Below the pieces are notes generated by a model that was not told the DNA's origin, did not search any database, and was given only the letters and a program-made list of their open reading frames with translations. The translations under genes and the position numbers were made by a program. Positions 8,637-17,829 of a stretch of DNA of 64,000 nucleotides are shown here, piece by piece; within the stretch, counting starts at the first letter, position 1, and every line of letters starts with the position of its first letter. Origin of the DNA: Methylobacterium symbioticum (lineage in GTDB: Bacteria; Pseudomonadota; Alphaproteobacteria; Rhizobiales; Beijerinckiaceae); NCBI RefSeq assembly GCF_902141845.1, contig NZ_CABFPH010000004.1:62001-126000 (forward strand), read 5' to 3'.

Positions 8637-9217
8637 CGCAGGCCGTCCTTGCCCTCGACGGCGGAGGCCGCCAGCCCCCCGGCCCGGTTGTGGATGCGGG
8701 CCCCCGTCGTCATGGCGAGGACCACCACCAGCTCGTTCGCCCGGGGCGCATCGTTGATGCCGACCTCCATGGCGTCGAAATGGCTGCGGACGTAGGAGGC
8801 ATCCTTGTGCGCGATCGGGATGTCGATGCGCGTCCCCGGGGCACCGACCTTCTTGGCGGAGGGGACGATCGCCTTGGCGCCGCCGAGCGCCTCCCGCATG
8901 GCGTAGCCTCCGGGGGCGTGCCAGAGGGCCGCGTGCTCGACCTCGCCGGCCGCGCCGACGATGGCGCCCTTGCCATAGGCCTCGATGCGTTCGGGCGCCC
9001 CGCCGAGGGCCTCGATCAGCCGCTCCGCCATCGCGAGGCCGAGCGGCTCCAAGTCCGTCATGAAGGGTGCGATCTCGTCCACGTAGCGGCCCGCGAACGG
9101 GTTCTCGATGACCGCCAGGATCGCGCCGCGGCGATGGGGCGTGGCGGCGGGAGGCCCGTTCTCGTGGAACACCTCGTCCACGATGGTCACGAACTTGCGA
9201 ACGCTCGGCGCTGCCAT
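8633..9217 (-). CDS. DUF1185 (amino acid synthesis, PF06684) protein, copy 1
   Basis: A 194-residue PF06684 protein, first gene of the DUF1185-DUF1185-aldehyde dehydrogenase operon. It shares the layout of its neighbour: VTIVDEVFHENG, AILAVIENPFAGRYVDEIAPFM, EAYGKGAIVGAAGEVEHAALWH, SAKKVGAPGTRIDIPIAHKDA and NELVVVLAMTTGARIHNRAGGL. The ATG at 9217 follows GGAAGG at good spacing. PF06684 genes often lie beside amide- or heterocycle-processing enzymes and ABC importers, as here. The shared conserved Lys and His could be catalytic, but this is only a sequence impression. Confidence 0.9.
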   Translation of the reverse strand: MAAPSVRKFVTIVDEVFHENGPPAATPHRRGAILAVIENPFAGRYVDEIAPFMTDLEPLGLAMAERLIEALGGAPERIEAYGKGAIVGAAGEVEHAALWHAPGGYAMREALGGAKAIVPSAKKVGAPGTRIDIPIAHKDASYVRSHFDAMEVGINDAPRANELVVVLAMTTGARIHNRAGGLAASAVEGKDGLR

Positions 9218-9264
9218 GTCACTGCCTTCCGTCGGCGATTCATTCGTGTACCAACAAAATCCCT

Positions 9265-9365
9265 TGTCAGAAATCTGTCAAGCCGGCCGCCGCGGATGAG
9301 CCTTAGGTCCTCCGTGGTAAGGCGGCTTTCGGCCGGTTGACAGATTGTTTGACCACTCATAATCT
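9265..9365. promoter_or_regulatory. Divergent promoter region with inverted TTGACAGATT elements
   Basis: On the plus strand TTGACA (9337-9342), a 17-base spacer and TAATCT (9360-9365) form a good sigma-70 promoter for the ABC importer operon, giving a 5' leader of roughly 190 bases before the ATG at 9559. On the minus strand the same TTGACAGATT sequence (complement of about 9272-9281) faces the DUF1185 operon. The two copies form an inverted pair about 55 bases apart, so they may be promoter elements and a shared operator at once. Confidence 0.55.
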
Positions 9366-9558
9366 CGTTCGAGCATCAACGAGTTTGGTGCGCCGGATCC
9401 GGGCTGCGGGGCACATCGCGGACCGGTTGCGGGAGCGACGATCGAACCGACGTCGCCGGGCTGGGCGGGATGGGTCGCCGAGAGCGTCGCGCCTCAGGCG
9501 CGGTCGCGGCCGAACCGCCCGAGCCCCGCGCGTCTGTCAGGCACCAGGGGGACGGACA

Positions 9559-10749
9559 ATGAGCATTCTCTCTTCCGCGCGTCGGCCGTTATCCCGGCGC
9601 GGCTTCCTGGCCGGGGGTGCCGGCGCAGTCGCTCTCGGTCTCGGCCGGCCTCATCTGGCGCGTGCGGCCGAGCCGATCCGGGTCGGCATCCTGCAGCCCC
9701 TCTCCGGCGGACTCGAGGTCCTCGGCACGCAGGGCGCGCAAGGGGCCGAGCTCGCGCTCCTGGAGGCCAACGAGGCGGGCGGCGTGCTGGGCGGCCGTCC
9801 CTTCGAGATCGTCCGGGCCGACGACCGGACCGATCCGAAGACGGCGGTGGAGCGGACGCTCGAGCTGATCCGCCGGAACGAGGTGGCCGCCATCGTCGGG
9901 CCGGTGACCAGCGCCAACCGCGACGCGATCCTGCCCACGGTGCGGCGCTTCCAGTCCCTTCTCCTCTACGCGACCGATTACGAGGGCGGCGTCTGCGACC
10001 CGCGCGTGTTCTGCTACAGCGCCCTGCCGGCGCATTGGGTCAACCCGCTGGTGCCCTACGCCCTCTCCAATCTCGGCAAGGCCTTCTATCTGCTCGGGTC
10101 CGACTACGTCTGGCCGCAGAAGATGAACGCCGCCTTCCGGGCTGAGGCCGAGAAGGCCGGCGGCCGCATCCTCGGCGAGGAATACGCGCCCTGGGGCGCG
10201 AAGGACTACGCGGCGACGCTGCGCAAGATCGAAAGCTCCGGTGCGGAGGTCGTGGTCGTCTCCATCGTCGGGGCGGACGCGGTCACCTTCGTCAAGCAGT
10301 TCGCGGCCGCGGGGCTCAACAAGCGGATCCGGATGATCTTCTTCGGATTCGGCGAGAACTACATGGCCGGCCTGTCCGCTGCGGAATCGGAGGGCATCGT
10401 CGCCCCGTCCGACTTCGTGCAGACGCTCGACAAGCCGGAGGCGCGGGCCTTCGTCGCCAAGGTGCGGGCGCGCTACGGGGCGGGGACCGTCGTCTCCAAC
10501 ACCGTGGACGCGCACTACACGCTGACGCGCTTCTTCATCGAGGGCGTGAAGCGGGCCGGCAGCGTCGACCGTCAGGCTGTCGCGAAGGCGATGGTCGGCC
10601 ACCCGCTCACATCGGGCAACGGCGAGGTGGTGCTGCGCGAATCCGACCGGCACGCGGACCTCAACGTCCTGATCGTGCTGGCGCAGGCCGGAACGCTCAA
10701 GGTCGTCAAGGATCTAGGCCGCATCCAAGCCCCCAGCCAGTGCGGCTGA
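9559..10749 (+). CDS. ABC importer substrate-binding protein (urea/amide, AmiC-UrtA type)
   Basis: A 396-residue periplasmic type-I binding protein. A Tat-type signal (SRRGFLAGGAGAVALGLGRPHLARA) ends near residue 35. The mature part starts IRVGILQPLSGGLEVLGTQ, with VGPVTSANRDAILP and the LLYATDYEGGVCDPRVFCYSALPAHWVNPLVPYAL segment typical of AmiC/UrtA-like sensors of amides and urea. AGGGGGA precedes the ATG at 9559; a longer upstream frame has no signal peptide and is rejected. First gene of a seven-gene operon. An amide or N-rich ligand is inferred from the family and the neighbouring hydrolases. Confidence 0.9.
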   Translation: MSILSSARRPLSRRGFLAGGAGAVALGLGRPHLARAAEPIRVGILQPLSGGLEVLGTQGAQGAELALLEANEAGGVLGGRPFEIVRADDRTDPKTAVERTLELIRRNEVAAIVGPVTSANRDAILPTVRRFQSLLLYATDYEGGVCDPRVFCYSALPAHWVNPLVPYALSNLGKAFYLLGSDYVWPQKMNAAFRAEAEKAGGRILGEEYAPWGAKDYAATLRKIESSGAEVVVVSIVGADAVTFVKQFAAAGLNKRIRMIFFGFGENYMAGLSAAESEGIVAPSDFVQTLDKPEARAFVAKVRARYGAGTVVSNTVDAHYTLTRFFIEGVKRAGSVDRQAVAKAMVGHPLTSGNGEVVLRESDRHADLNVLIVLAQAGTLKVVKDLGRIQAPSQCG

Positions 10750-10771
10750 GGGGCCGCGGTGGAGGCGAGTC

Positions 10772-11542
10772 ATGAACGAGCCCGGCATCCCGCCCGCCCT
10801 CGAACTCGCGGGCGTTTCAAAACGCTTCGGCGGGCTGACCGTGCTCGACCGGCTGGACCTCCGGCTTGAGCTCAGTGGCATGGCCTGCATCCTGGGGCCG
10901 AACGGTTGCGGAAAGACGACCCTGTTCAACCTCATCACCGGCGCCCTCAAGCCTGACGAGGGCACGATCCGGGTCTACGGCGCGCGCGTCGGCGGCCTCC
11001 CGCCTTTCGAGATCTCGCGCAAGGGAGTCGGGCGCAAGTTCCAGGTGCCGGGCATCTATCCCGAACTGACGGTCGCGGAGAATATCGAGGTTCCGCTCGT
11101 AGCCGGCGGGACCGGTAACGGCCCCCTCGCGCTGCTGCGTCGCGGCGGGGCGGCGGCGAGCCATGCCCGCCGCGATGAGCTGCTCGACCTGTGCGGCCTC
11201 GCTGCCAAGGCAGAGCACGCAGTCGCCACCATCTCACATGGCGAGCGTCAGCGCCTGGAGATCGCGATGCTGCTGGCTCGCGGCTCCCGGATCCTGCTGC
11301 TCGACGAGCCGACGGCCGGCATGACCGCCCTCGAGACACAGGCGATCTGCGAGCTTGTGATCGAACTCCAGCGCAAGCACGGCCGGGCGGTGCTGCTCAT
11401 TGAGCACGACATGGGTTTTGTCCGCGCCCTCGGATGCCCGATCGTGGTCATGGTCCGCGGCAAGATGATTGCCCACGGCAACTATGATGAGGTCAGTCGC
11501 GATCCGGCAGTCATCCAGTCTTATCTTGGACGCGCCCGATGA
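10772..11542 (+). CDS. ABC importer ATP-binding protein (UrtD/LivG type)
   Basis: A 256-residue cytoplasmic ATPase. Walker A is GPNGCGKTT, the signature ISHGERQRLEIAM (an SHGE variant of LSGGQ, common in this subfamily) and Walker B ILLLDEPTAGM, with the H-loop in LLIEHDMGF. GGAGGCGA precedes the ATG at 10772. It follows the binding-protein gene by 22 bases and overlaps the second ATPase gene by four bases. Together they power the hydrophobic amino acid/amide importer. Confidence 0.93.
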   Translation: MNEPGIPPALELAGVSKRFGGLTVLDRLDLRLELSGMACILGPNGCGKTTLFNLITGALKPDEGTIRVYGARVGGLPPFEISRKGVGRKFQVPGIYPELTVAENIEVPLVAGGTGNGPLALLRRGGAAASHARRDELLDLCGLAAKAEHAVATISHGERQRLEIAMLLARGSRILLLDEPTAGMTALETQAICELVIELQRKHGRAVLLIEHDMGFVRALGCPIVVMVRGKMIAHGNYDEVSRDPAVIQSYLGRAR

Positions 11543-12249
11543 TGCTGTATGTCGAGGGCCTCGTGGCCGGCTATCCGTCCGGGGGGCGCATCCTGGACGG
11601 TGTCTCCTTCGATCTGAAGGAGGGCGAGGTCGTTGCCCTCCTCGGCCGCAACGGCATGGGCAAGACGACGCTGATGCGTGCCCTGTGCGGACAGCTCCCG
11701 CTCCAGGCCGGCACGATCCGCTGCGGAGGGCAGAGCCTCGGCGGCCAACCAACCTTCCAGTTCGCCCGGGCCGGCATCGGCTACGTCCCGCAGGGCCGCG
11801 AGATCTTCGCGAACTTCACGGTCGAGGAGAATCTGATGCTCGGCGCGCTCGGCAAGCCGAGCCTGCCTCGGAGCCTGCCTGCCGAGACCTTCGAGATCTT
11901 CCCCATCCTCGGCGAGCGCCGCGCCCAGAGAGCGGGAACGTTGTCGGGCGGCCAGCAGCAACAGCTCGCCATCATGCGGGCGCTGGTCGGCCAGCCGCGA
12001 CTCCTCCTTCTCGACGAGCCCTCGGAAGGGATCCAGCCTTCGATCGTCGACGAGATCGCGGTCACGCTCGGCCGCATCGCTCGCGAGCGCGGGCTGACCG
12101 TGCTGATCGTCGAGCAGAATCTCGACTTCGTGGAGCAGCTCGCGAGCCGGATCCTTTTCATGGAGAACGGCCGGATCGCGGCCCGGCAAGCCGAGGTCGG
12201 GGAACTCCGTTCCGACTCCGACCTCATCCATCGCTTCCTTTCGATCTGA
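11539..12249 (+). CDS. ABC importer ATP-binding protein (UrtE/LivF type)
   Basis: A 236-residue ATPase, partner of the preceding LivG-type subunit. Walker A GRNGMGKTT, Q-loop after GYVPQGREIF, signature LSGGQQQQLAIM, Walker B LLLLDEPSEGIQP and H-loop LIVEQNLDF are all present. The start overlaps the upstream stop (ATGA), implying coupled translation. The GYVPQGREIFANFTVEENL segment is typical of urea/branched-chain amino acid importers. Confidence 0.93.
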   Translation: MMLYVEGLVAGYPSGGRILDGVSFDLKEGEVVALLGRNGMGKTTLMRALCGQLPLQAGTIRCGGQSLGGQPTFQFARAGIGYVPQGREIFANFTVEENLMLGALGKPSLPRSLPAETFEIFPILGERRAQRAGTLSGGQQQQLAIMRALVGQPRLLLLDEPSEGIQPSIVDEIAVTLGRIARERGLTVLIVEQNLDFVEQLASRILFMENGRIAARQAEVGELRSDSDLIHRFLSI

Positions 12250-12256
12250 GGCGTCC

Positions 12257-13111
12257 ATGGCCACCGCGATTGCCCTCTCGATCGACATGCTCTCGTTCAC
12301 GCTGACCTTGCTACTGGTGACGCTCGGTCTGGTGGTGATCTTCGGCATGATGAACGTCATCAACATGGCGCACGGCGAGTTCTTTCTGATCGGCGCCTAT
12401 GCCGTGGTGGCGGTCACGCGCGCCGGCGGCTCGTTCTGGCTCGGCCTGGTGCTCGCGCCCTGTCTGCTCGCCCTCATCGGTTTCGCGGTCGAGTGGCTGG
12501 TGATACGCCACATCTACCGCCGGTTCATCGACACGATCCTGGCAACCTGGGGCCTCTCGCTGGCGCTCAAGCAGGGCGTGATCCTGCTGTTCGGGCCGGG
12601 ATCGCAGAGCATGCTCAATCCGATCCCCGGCACGGTAGAGGTGCTCGGCGTCTCCTATCCGGCCTATCGCCTCTTCATCATGGGCATGGGCCTCGCCCTG
12701 GCACTCGGCACCTACTGGCTCTTCTTCCGCACCGCACTCGGCCTGCAGGCGCGTGGTGTGATCGCGAACCGCGCCATGGCAGCCTCGCTCGGAATCAACA
12801 CCCGCCGCATGGACTGGGCGACCTTCGCAACCGGCGCGGCGCTCGCCGGCTTCGCGGGCGCCGTGATGTCGCCGATCATGAGCGTCGATCCGCAGATGGG
12901 GATGGGCTTCTTGGTGCCCTCGTTCCTGGCCGTGCTCGTCGGCGGCGTGAACTCCCTTGTCGGCGCGGCGCTCGGCTCGGGCGTGATCGGCGGAACGACT
13001 ACGATGCTGTCGGCCCGGCTCGATCAAGCCGATGCGCAGATCGTGGTCTTCCTACTGGCCATCATGGTGATCCGCTTCTTCCCCCAAGGCCTGACCGGAG
13101 ATCGGCGCTGA
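12257..13111 (+). CDS. ABC importer permease (UrtB/LivH type)
   Basis: A 284-residue inner-membrane permease with about eight hydrophobic helices. The LivH hallmark GMMNVINMAHGEFFLIGAYA lies near residues 30-50 and the coupling region RGVIANRAMAASLGINTRRMDWATFATGAALAGFAGA in the second half. It begins 7 bases after the LivF-type gene and its stop shares one base with the start of the next permease (TGATG). Confidence 0.92.
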   Translation: MATAIALSIDMLSFTLTLLLVTLGLVVIFGMMNVINMAHGEFFLIGAYAVVAVTRAGGSFWLGLVLAPCLLALIGFAVEWLVIRHIYRRFIDTILATWGLSLALKQGVILLFGPGSQSMLNPIPGTVEVLGVSYPAYRLFIMGMGLALALGTYWLFFRTALGLQARGVIANRAMAASLGINTRRMDWATFATGAALAGFAGAVMSPIMSVDPQMGMGFLVPSFLAVLVGGVNSLVGAALGSGVIGGTTTMLSARLDQADAQIVVFLLAIMVIRFFPQGLTGDRR

Positions 13112-14154
13112 TGCGCGTGGCTCGTGGTACCTTCCTGACGCTCCTGTGCTGGGTAGTGCTGGCACTCCTGCCGCCGGTGCTGGGCGACTGGAACGCGAGT
13201 CTCCTCGCCCAATACGTGATCTACGGTATCTTCGCCCTCAGCCTCGGCCTCCTCTGGGGCACAGCTGGCATCCTGTGCTTCGGGCAGGCGATCTTCTTCG
13301 GGATGGGTGCCTACAGCATGGCCGTGGTCACGCTTGGCAAGCTGCCGGCCTTGGGCAGCAGCCAGTGGGCTGGCTTTGCCCTCGCCCTCGTGCTGCCGGC
13401 GGTGGCGGCGGCACTCATCGGCTGGCTGCTCTTCCGCGGCCGCGCGCTGGCGGGCGCGCAACTCGGCATCGTCACCCTCTGCGCGGCCGTGGTCGCGGAA
13501 ACAGCGGCGCGGCGCTGGGACTTCATCGGGGGATTCAACGGTCTGTTCGGCGTGCCCTCGCTGGCCTTCCCCTTCGAGAGCGACGCGCTCTCCGGCATCG
13601 GAACGGCCTACGCCACGCTCGGGGCGGCGCTTGCCGCCTATCTTGTCGGCCTCGCCATCACCCGCTCGCCGCTGGGCACGGTGCTCGCGGCCATCCGCAA
13701 CGACGAGAACCGCACGATCCATCTCGGATACAACGTCCGCAACCATAAGATCTTCGTCTTCACCGTCTCCGGCGGGATCGCGGGTCTGGCCGGGGCGCTC
13801 TTCGCCCTTCAGTTCGGCTTCGTCTCGCCGAGCCTCGTCGGCTTCGCGCTCTCGACCGAGGTGCTGATCTGGGTGGCGGTCGGGGGAAGGGCCGTCCTGA
13901 TGGCGGCATTCCTCGGCGCCCTCCTCGTGCGCTCGGCCGAGACCGTCATGTCGGCGACGCTGGCCGATTACTGGCTGCTGGTGCTCGGCATCCTGTTCGC
14001 GGCGACCGTGGTTCTCGCGCCCCAGGGCCTGCTGGCCAGCGTCCTGCGCCTTCCGCCGGCAAGGCGGCTGCGCCGCCGCAGCCGCCCGACGTCCACGGAC
14101 ACGGCTGCCCTCGCCCCTCGGGCGGCCGAGGAGGCCTCGGCCGGCGCGTCTTAG
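13111..14154 (+). CDS. ABC importer permease (UrtC/LivM type)
   Basis: A 347-residue inner-membrane permease. LivM features include LLWGTAGILCFGQAIFFGMGAYSMAVV, GGFNGLFGVPSL and the coupling loop TVLAAIRNDENRTIHLGYNVRNHKIFVFTVSGGIAGLAGALFALQFGFVSP. The ATG at 13111 overlaps the previous stop; an earlier in-frame start would overlap the upstream permease and is rejected. The C-terminus is a basic, Pro/Arg-rich tail outside the membrane domain. Confidence 0.92.
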   Translation: MRVARGTFLTLLCWVVLALLPPVLGDWNASLLAQYVIYGIFALSLGLLWGTAGILCFGQAIFFGMGAYSMAVVTLGKLPALGSSQWAGFALALVLPAVAAALIGWLLFRGRALAGAQLGIVTLCAAVVAETAARRWDFIGGFNGLFGVPSLAFPFESDALSGIGTAYATLGAALAAYLVGLAITRSPLGTVLAAIRNDENRTIHLGYNVRNHKIFVFTVSGGIAGLAGALFALQFGFVSPSLVGFALSTEVLIWVAVGGRAVLMAAFLGALLVRSAETVMSATLADYWLLVLGILFAATVVLAPQGLLASVLRLPPARRLRRRSRPTSTDTAALAPRAAEEASAGAS

Positions 14155-14241
14155 GACGCGGATCGTCGGCAAAAGCTTCCGGGGCGCTGCATCCGGCACG
14201 CAAGAACCAACACGCCATACCCTGCACAGGACAGGAACGCC

Positions 14242-15462
14242 ATGAGCGACACCCGACTCGACGCCGGCTCGGCCGGGCCCAGGACCGGCGCCTTCGCCTG
14301 GGCCGACCCCTTCCTGCTCGATGATCAGCTCACCGAAGACGAGCGGATGATCCGCGAGACGGCCGCCGCCTTCGCCGCCGCCGAGCTCGCCCCCCGCGTT
14401 CAGGATGCCTATCTCGAGGAGCGGACCGATACCGGCCTCTTCCGCCTGATGGGGCGGGCCGGCCTCCTCGGCATTACCCTGCCCGAGGCATACGGTGCGG
14501 CGAACGCCTCGTACATCGCCTATGGCCTCGTCGCCCGCGAGGTCGAGCGCGTCGATTCCGGCTACCGCTCCATGATGAGCGTGCAGTCCTCGCTCGTCAT
14601 CCATCCGATCTTCGCCTACGGCTCCGACGAGCAGCGCCAGCGCTATCTGCCCGGCCTCGTCTCCGGCGAACTGGTCGGCTGCTTCGGCCTCACTGAACCG
14701 GATGCGGGCTCGGATCCCGGCTCAATGACGACGCGGGCAGAGAAGATCGCGGGCGGCTATCGCCTGCGCGGCGCCAAGACCTGGATCTCCAACGCGCCAA
14801 TCGCCGACGTCTTCGTCGTCTGGGCGAAATCCGAGGCCCATGGCGGCGAAATCCGCGGCTTCGTGCTGGAGAAGGGCATGAAGGGCCTCTCGGCCCCGAA
14901 GATCGGCGGGAAGCTCAGCTTGCGCGCCTCGATTACCGGCGAGATCGTGTTGGACGGCGTGGAGGTCGGCGAGGAGGCGCTGCTGCCGAACGTCTCTGGG
15001 CTCAAAGGTCCGTTCGGCTGCCTGAACCGCGCCCGCTACGGCATCTCCTGGGGCGTGATGGGGGCTGCGGAGGATTGCTGGCACCGCGCCCGCCAATATG
15101 GCCTCGACCGCCGGCAGTTCGGGCGTCCCCTCGCACAGACGCAGCTCTTCCAGAAGAAGCTCGCCGACATGCAGACCGAGATCGCCCTCGGCCTTCAGGC
15201 GTCGCTACGCGTCGGAGAGCTGATGAACAAGGATCGGTTTGAGCCCGAGATGATCTCGCTCATCAAGCGCAACAATTGCGGCAAGGCGCTTGAGATCGCG
15301 CGCACCGCCCGCGACATGCACGGCGGCAATGGCATCCAGATCGAATATCATGTCATGCGCCACGCGCAGAACCTGGAGACGGTGAACACCTACGAGGGTA
15401 CGCACGACATCCATGCCCTGATCCTCGGCCGCGCCCAGACCGGTCTCCAGGCCTTCGGATGA
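14242..15462 (+). CDS. gcdH: Glutaryl-CoA dehydrogenase
   Basis: A 406-residue FAD-dependent acyl-CoA dehydrogenase that oxidises and decarboxylates glutaryl-CoA to crotonyl-CoA. The features are those of the glutaryl-CoA branch: [57 protein letters not shown], and the catalytic base Glu in [10 protein letters not shown]. It is nearly full length for the family. It sits between the ABC importer and a class III CoA-transferase that overlaps its stop by four bases. The pair is the standard way to feed glutarate into central metabolism. Confidence 0.93.
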   Translation: MSDTRLDAGSAGPRTGAFAWADPFLLDDQLTEDERMIRETAAAFAAAELAPRVQDAYLEERTDTGLFRLMGRAGLLGITLPEAYGAANASYIAYGLVAREVERVDSGYRSMMSVQSSLVIHPIFAYGSDEQRQRYLPGLVSGELVGCFGLTEPDAGSDPGSMTTRAEKIAGGYRLRGAKTWISNAPIADVFVVWAKSEAHGGEIRGFVLEKGMKGLSAPKIGGKLSLRASITGEIVLDGVEVGEEALLPNVSGLKGPFGCLNRARYGISWGVMGAAEDCWHRARQYGLDRRQFGRPLAQTQLFQKKLADMQTEIALGLQASLRVGELMNKDRFEPEMISLIKRNNCGKALEIARTARDMHGGNGIQIEYHVMRHAQNLETVNTYEGTHDIHALILGRAQTGLQAFG

Positions 15463-16622
15463 TGCCGGTCCGTGGCGCGCCGCCCCTGAAGGGGCTGAAG
15501 GTCGTGGAATTGGCCCGCATCCTGGCGGGCCCTTGGATCGGCCAGACGCTGGCCGATCTCGGTGCCGAGGTTGTCAAGGTCGAAAGCCCGGAGGGTGACG
15601 ACACTCGTAGCTGGGGCCCGCCCTTCGTCGAGCGTCCGGACGGACGCGGCGGCACGGAGCGGACCGCCGCCTATTTCCTCGCAGCGAACCGCGGCAAGCG
15701 CTCCGTCACCTGCGATTTCGACGATCCGGCCGATCTTGCCCGGCTGAAGGACCTGATCGCGCAGGCCGATGTGGTCATCGAGAACTTCAAGGTCGGAAGC
15801 CTCAAGCGGTTCGGCCTCGATTTCGACAGCCTATCGAAGACTCATCCGCGTCTCGTCTATTGCTCAGTCACCGGCTTCGGACAGAACGGGCCGCGCGCAA
15901 AGCAGCCGGGCTACGACTTCCTGATCCAGGGCATGTGCGGGATCATGGATCTCACCGGCGAGCCGGACGGCGAACCTCAGAAGGTCGGCGTCGCCTGGAT
16001 CGACATCTTCACGGGGCTCTATGGCGTGGTCGGCATTCAGGCCGCGCTCGCCGAGCGGCAACTGTCCGGCCTTGGCCAGCACGTCGATCTGTCGCTCTTG
16101 GATGTCGGGGTGGCGGTCCTCGCGAACCAAGCGATGAACTATCTGGCCGATGGCGTGGTGCCGCGGCGGATGGGAAACGCCCACCCCAATATCGTGCCCT
16201 ATCAGGTCTTTCCCGTGCGCGATGGTCATCTCATCGTCGCCTGCGGTAACGACCGCCAGTTCGCCGCACTCTGCACCTTGCTCGATCGCCCCCAGATCGC
16301 GTTGGATCCGCTCTACGCCAGCAACGAGGCGCGCGTCGCCAACCGCGCTGCGCTGGCCGACCTCATCGCGGGCCGAACACGCGCTTGGCGCAAGGCGGAC
16401 CTGATCCTGGCCCTGGAAGGGGCGGGAGTTCCGGCCGGACCGATCAACACCGTGGCGGAGGCGCTGGCCGATCCGCAGGTTTTGGCCCGCGCCTTGCGGA
16501 TCGAACCCGAGGGACAGCCCGGCCTGCGCACGCCGATCGCTCTGTCGCGTAGTGCGTTGGACGATCGGCGAACGGCCCCCATCCTGGGAGCGGGGCATTG
16601 GGGGTTCAACGCAGCCACGTAA
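15459..16622 (+). CDS. Class III (CaiB/Frc) CoA-transferase, likely glutarate-acting
   Basis: A 387-residue family III CoA-transferase. The family landmarks are [83 protein letters not shown] and [14 protein letters not shown], where the Asp is the expected acyl-carrying nucleophile. The start overlaps the gcdH stop (ATGA). A gcdH partner suggests it makes glutaryl-CoA from glutarate using succinyl-CoA or a similar donor. Last gene of the operon; about 290 bases without a gene follow. Confidence 0.88.
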   Translation: MMPVRGAPPLKGLKVVELARILAGPWIGQTLADLGAEVVKVESPEGDDTRSWGPPFVERPDGRGGTERTAAYFLAANRGKRSVTCDFDDPADLARLKDLIAQADVVIENFKVGSLKRFGLDFDSLSKTHPRLVYCSVTGFGQNGPRAKQPGYDFLIQGMCGIMDLTGEPDGEPQKVGVAWIDIFTGLYGVVGIQAALAERQLSGLGQHVDLSLLDVGVAVLANQAMNYLADGVVPRRMGNAHPNIVPYQVFPVRDGHLIVACGNDRQFAALCTLLDRPQIALDPLYASNEARVANRAALADLIAGRTRAWRKADLILALEGAGVPAGPINTVAEALADPQVLARALRIEPEGQPGLRTPIALSRSALDDRRTAPILGAGHWGFNAAT

Positions 16623-16915
16623 CATCGCGCCCCGATCTCCCACGGACGCGCGGGCCGACGGAGCACGGTTCGAGCCGAACCCCTCATTTCGTGTCGGTTG
16701 GACGCAGATCGGAGGTGATCCGTCCTTACCACCGATCGGATGCCTACCGAGGGGCATGGTAAAATGCCGAGCTAGATTCTGACGCTCGCGCCAAGCCCCC
16801 TGCGGCGACCGCCCGGGCTCGAATCGGGCTGCGAGCCTTCTCAAAATGAAGTCGCCACCCCGGCAAAGCCGAGGCATTGATCATCGGAAATCATTCATTT
16901 TTCTAAACATGATTC

Positions 16916-17650
16916 TTAATCATGAATTAGTATTTTGCTCATCTTGGCGAGGTCGTCCATTCTGCGACCAGCCAGTCTGAGCCCTTTCCAGAGTGTCACG
17001 GCGACCGAATCCACAACTGGGATATTCAGTTCTGCCTCGAGTTCCAGAGCGAGCGGGGCGCCGGCAAGATTCGTGCACACGATCGCCACAGCGTCGACCC
17101 CCTCGGCCGCGACAGCCCGAACCATGCCGGATATCGACGCGCTATCGACCTCCGCGAACGCGAAATTCTCTGACAGGCCGAGATGGCGCTCGGCTGTGCA
17201 GGCAAACCCGGCGGCCCGCCACGTCGCCTGGATCCGCCGCTGGACGTCCGCGGTGTAGGGTGTGACGAGCCCGATCCGGCTGAAACCCTTGGCCTGGAAC
17301 AGGTCTCGGAAGGCGAGGGTCGAGGTCGAGGCCGGCCGCGCCGTGCGTCCTTCGATCTCTCTGCAGAGGCGCTCGTCCGCATCGAAGCCAAGCCACGAGC
17401 CGGATGTGCCGTTCCAGAGGATCGCAGCGACGCGAGCGTCTGCGAGCAGGTCGGCCGCCGTGAGGATCGGTTCGAGATCGAACTGCCCGAGGGCCGCCTG
17501 GGAGAGGCCGATCTCGGTGACGCGGAAGCGCGAGAAATGCGCCGTCACGTCGGCGCACCCCTCGAGCAAGGCACCGGTTACCGGTTCCAGCACGCTGTTC
17601 GAGGAGGGCGTGAGCATGCCGAGCCGCGTTGTGCCATTCGTTCCTGTCAT
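16916..17650 (-). CDS. Asp/Glu racemase-superfamily protein, maleate isomerase/arylmalonate decarboxylase-like
   Basis: Around 244 residues of the Asp/Glu/hydantoin racemase superfamily. It starts TRLGMLTPSSNSVLEPVTGALL, has ILWNGTSGSW where these enzymes place the first Cys or its replacement, FSRIGLVTPYTADVQRRI, and AIVCTNLAGAP with the second catalytic Cys. The first site carries Gly-Thr-Ser (no Cys), as in some one-Cys members, so isomerase chemistry is uncertain. Start chosen at 17650 (MTGTNGTTRLG) after AGGCGG; 17662 and 17689 are alternatives. It is divergent from a GntR regulator and shares its operator region. Confidence 0.75.
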   Translation of the reverse strand: MTGTNGTTRLGMLTPSSNSVLEPVTGALLEGCADVTAHFSRFRVTEIGLSQAALGQFDLEPILTAADLLADARVAAILWNGTSGSWLGFDADERLCREIEGRTARPASTSTLAFRDLFQAKGFSRIGLVTPYTADVQRRIQATWRAAGFACTAERHLGLSENFAFAEVDSASISGMVRAVAAEGVDAVAIVCTNLAGAPLALELEAELNIPVVDSVAVTLWKGLRLAGRRMDDLAKMSKILIHD

Positions 17651-17712
17651 TGCCCGCCTCATCGTGGAAGCCGGACGATCCAACACCATCGGCGAAAGGC
17701 AAAGCTATTTTT

Positions 17713-17731
17713 TGCATGTTGCATACAATTT
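17713..17731. promoter_or_regulatory. Candidate GntR operator, copy 1
   Basis: TGCATGTTGCATACAATTT contains the palindromic core TTGCATACAA (17719-17728). It lies between the divergent racemase-like gene and the gntR gene. The same 19 bases with one change occur in opposite orientation at 19277-19295, before the dipeptide ABC operon. GntR/FCD regulators bind short TTGnnnnCAA-like palindromes, so this is probably the binding site of the adjacent regulator. Confidence 0.6.
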
Positions 17732-17829
17732 GCGCAAATGCGCTGATTTCAGCCGGCGCGACCGGAACAGCGCCCTACCGTCACCCCTCCCGCCGCGGTA
17801 GGTAGTCCCCTGTCCAGACGAGGGAACGC

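Noticed and set aside
9337-9558. Upstream extension of the amide-binding protein
   Set aside because: It contains the -10 element and no signal peptide. The start at 9559 has a ribosome-binding site and a Tat signal.
12493-13110. Upstream in-frame extension of the LivM-type permease
   Set aside because: It overlaps the LivH-type gene and lacks membrane segments. The start at 13111 overlaps the previous stop.
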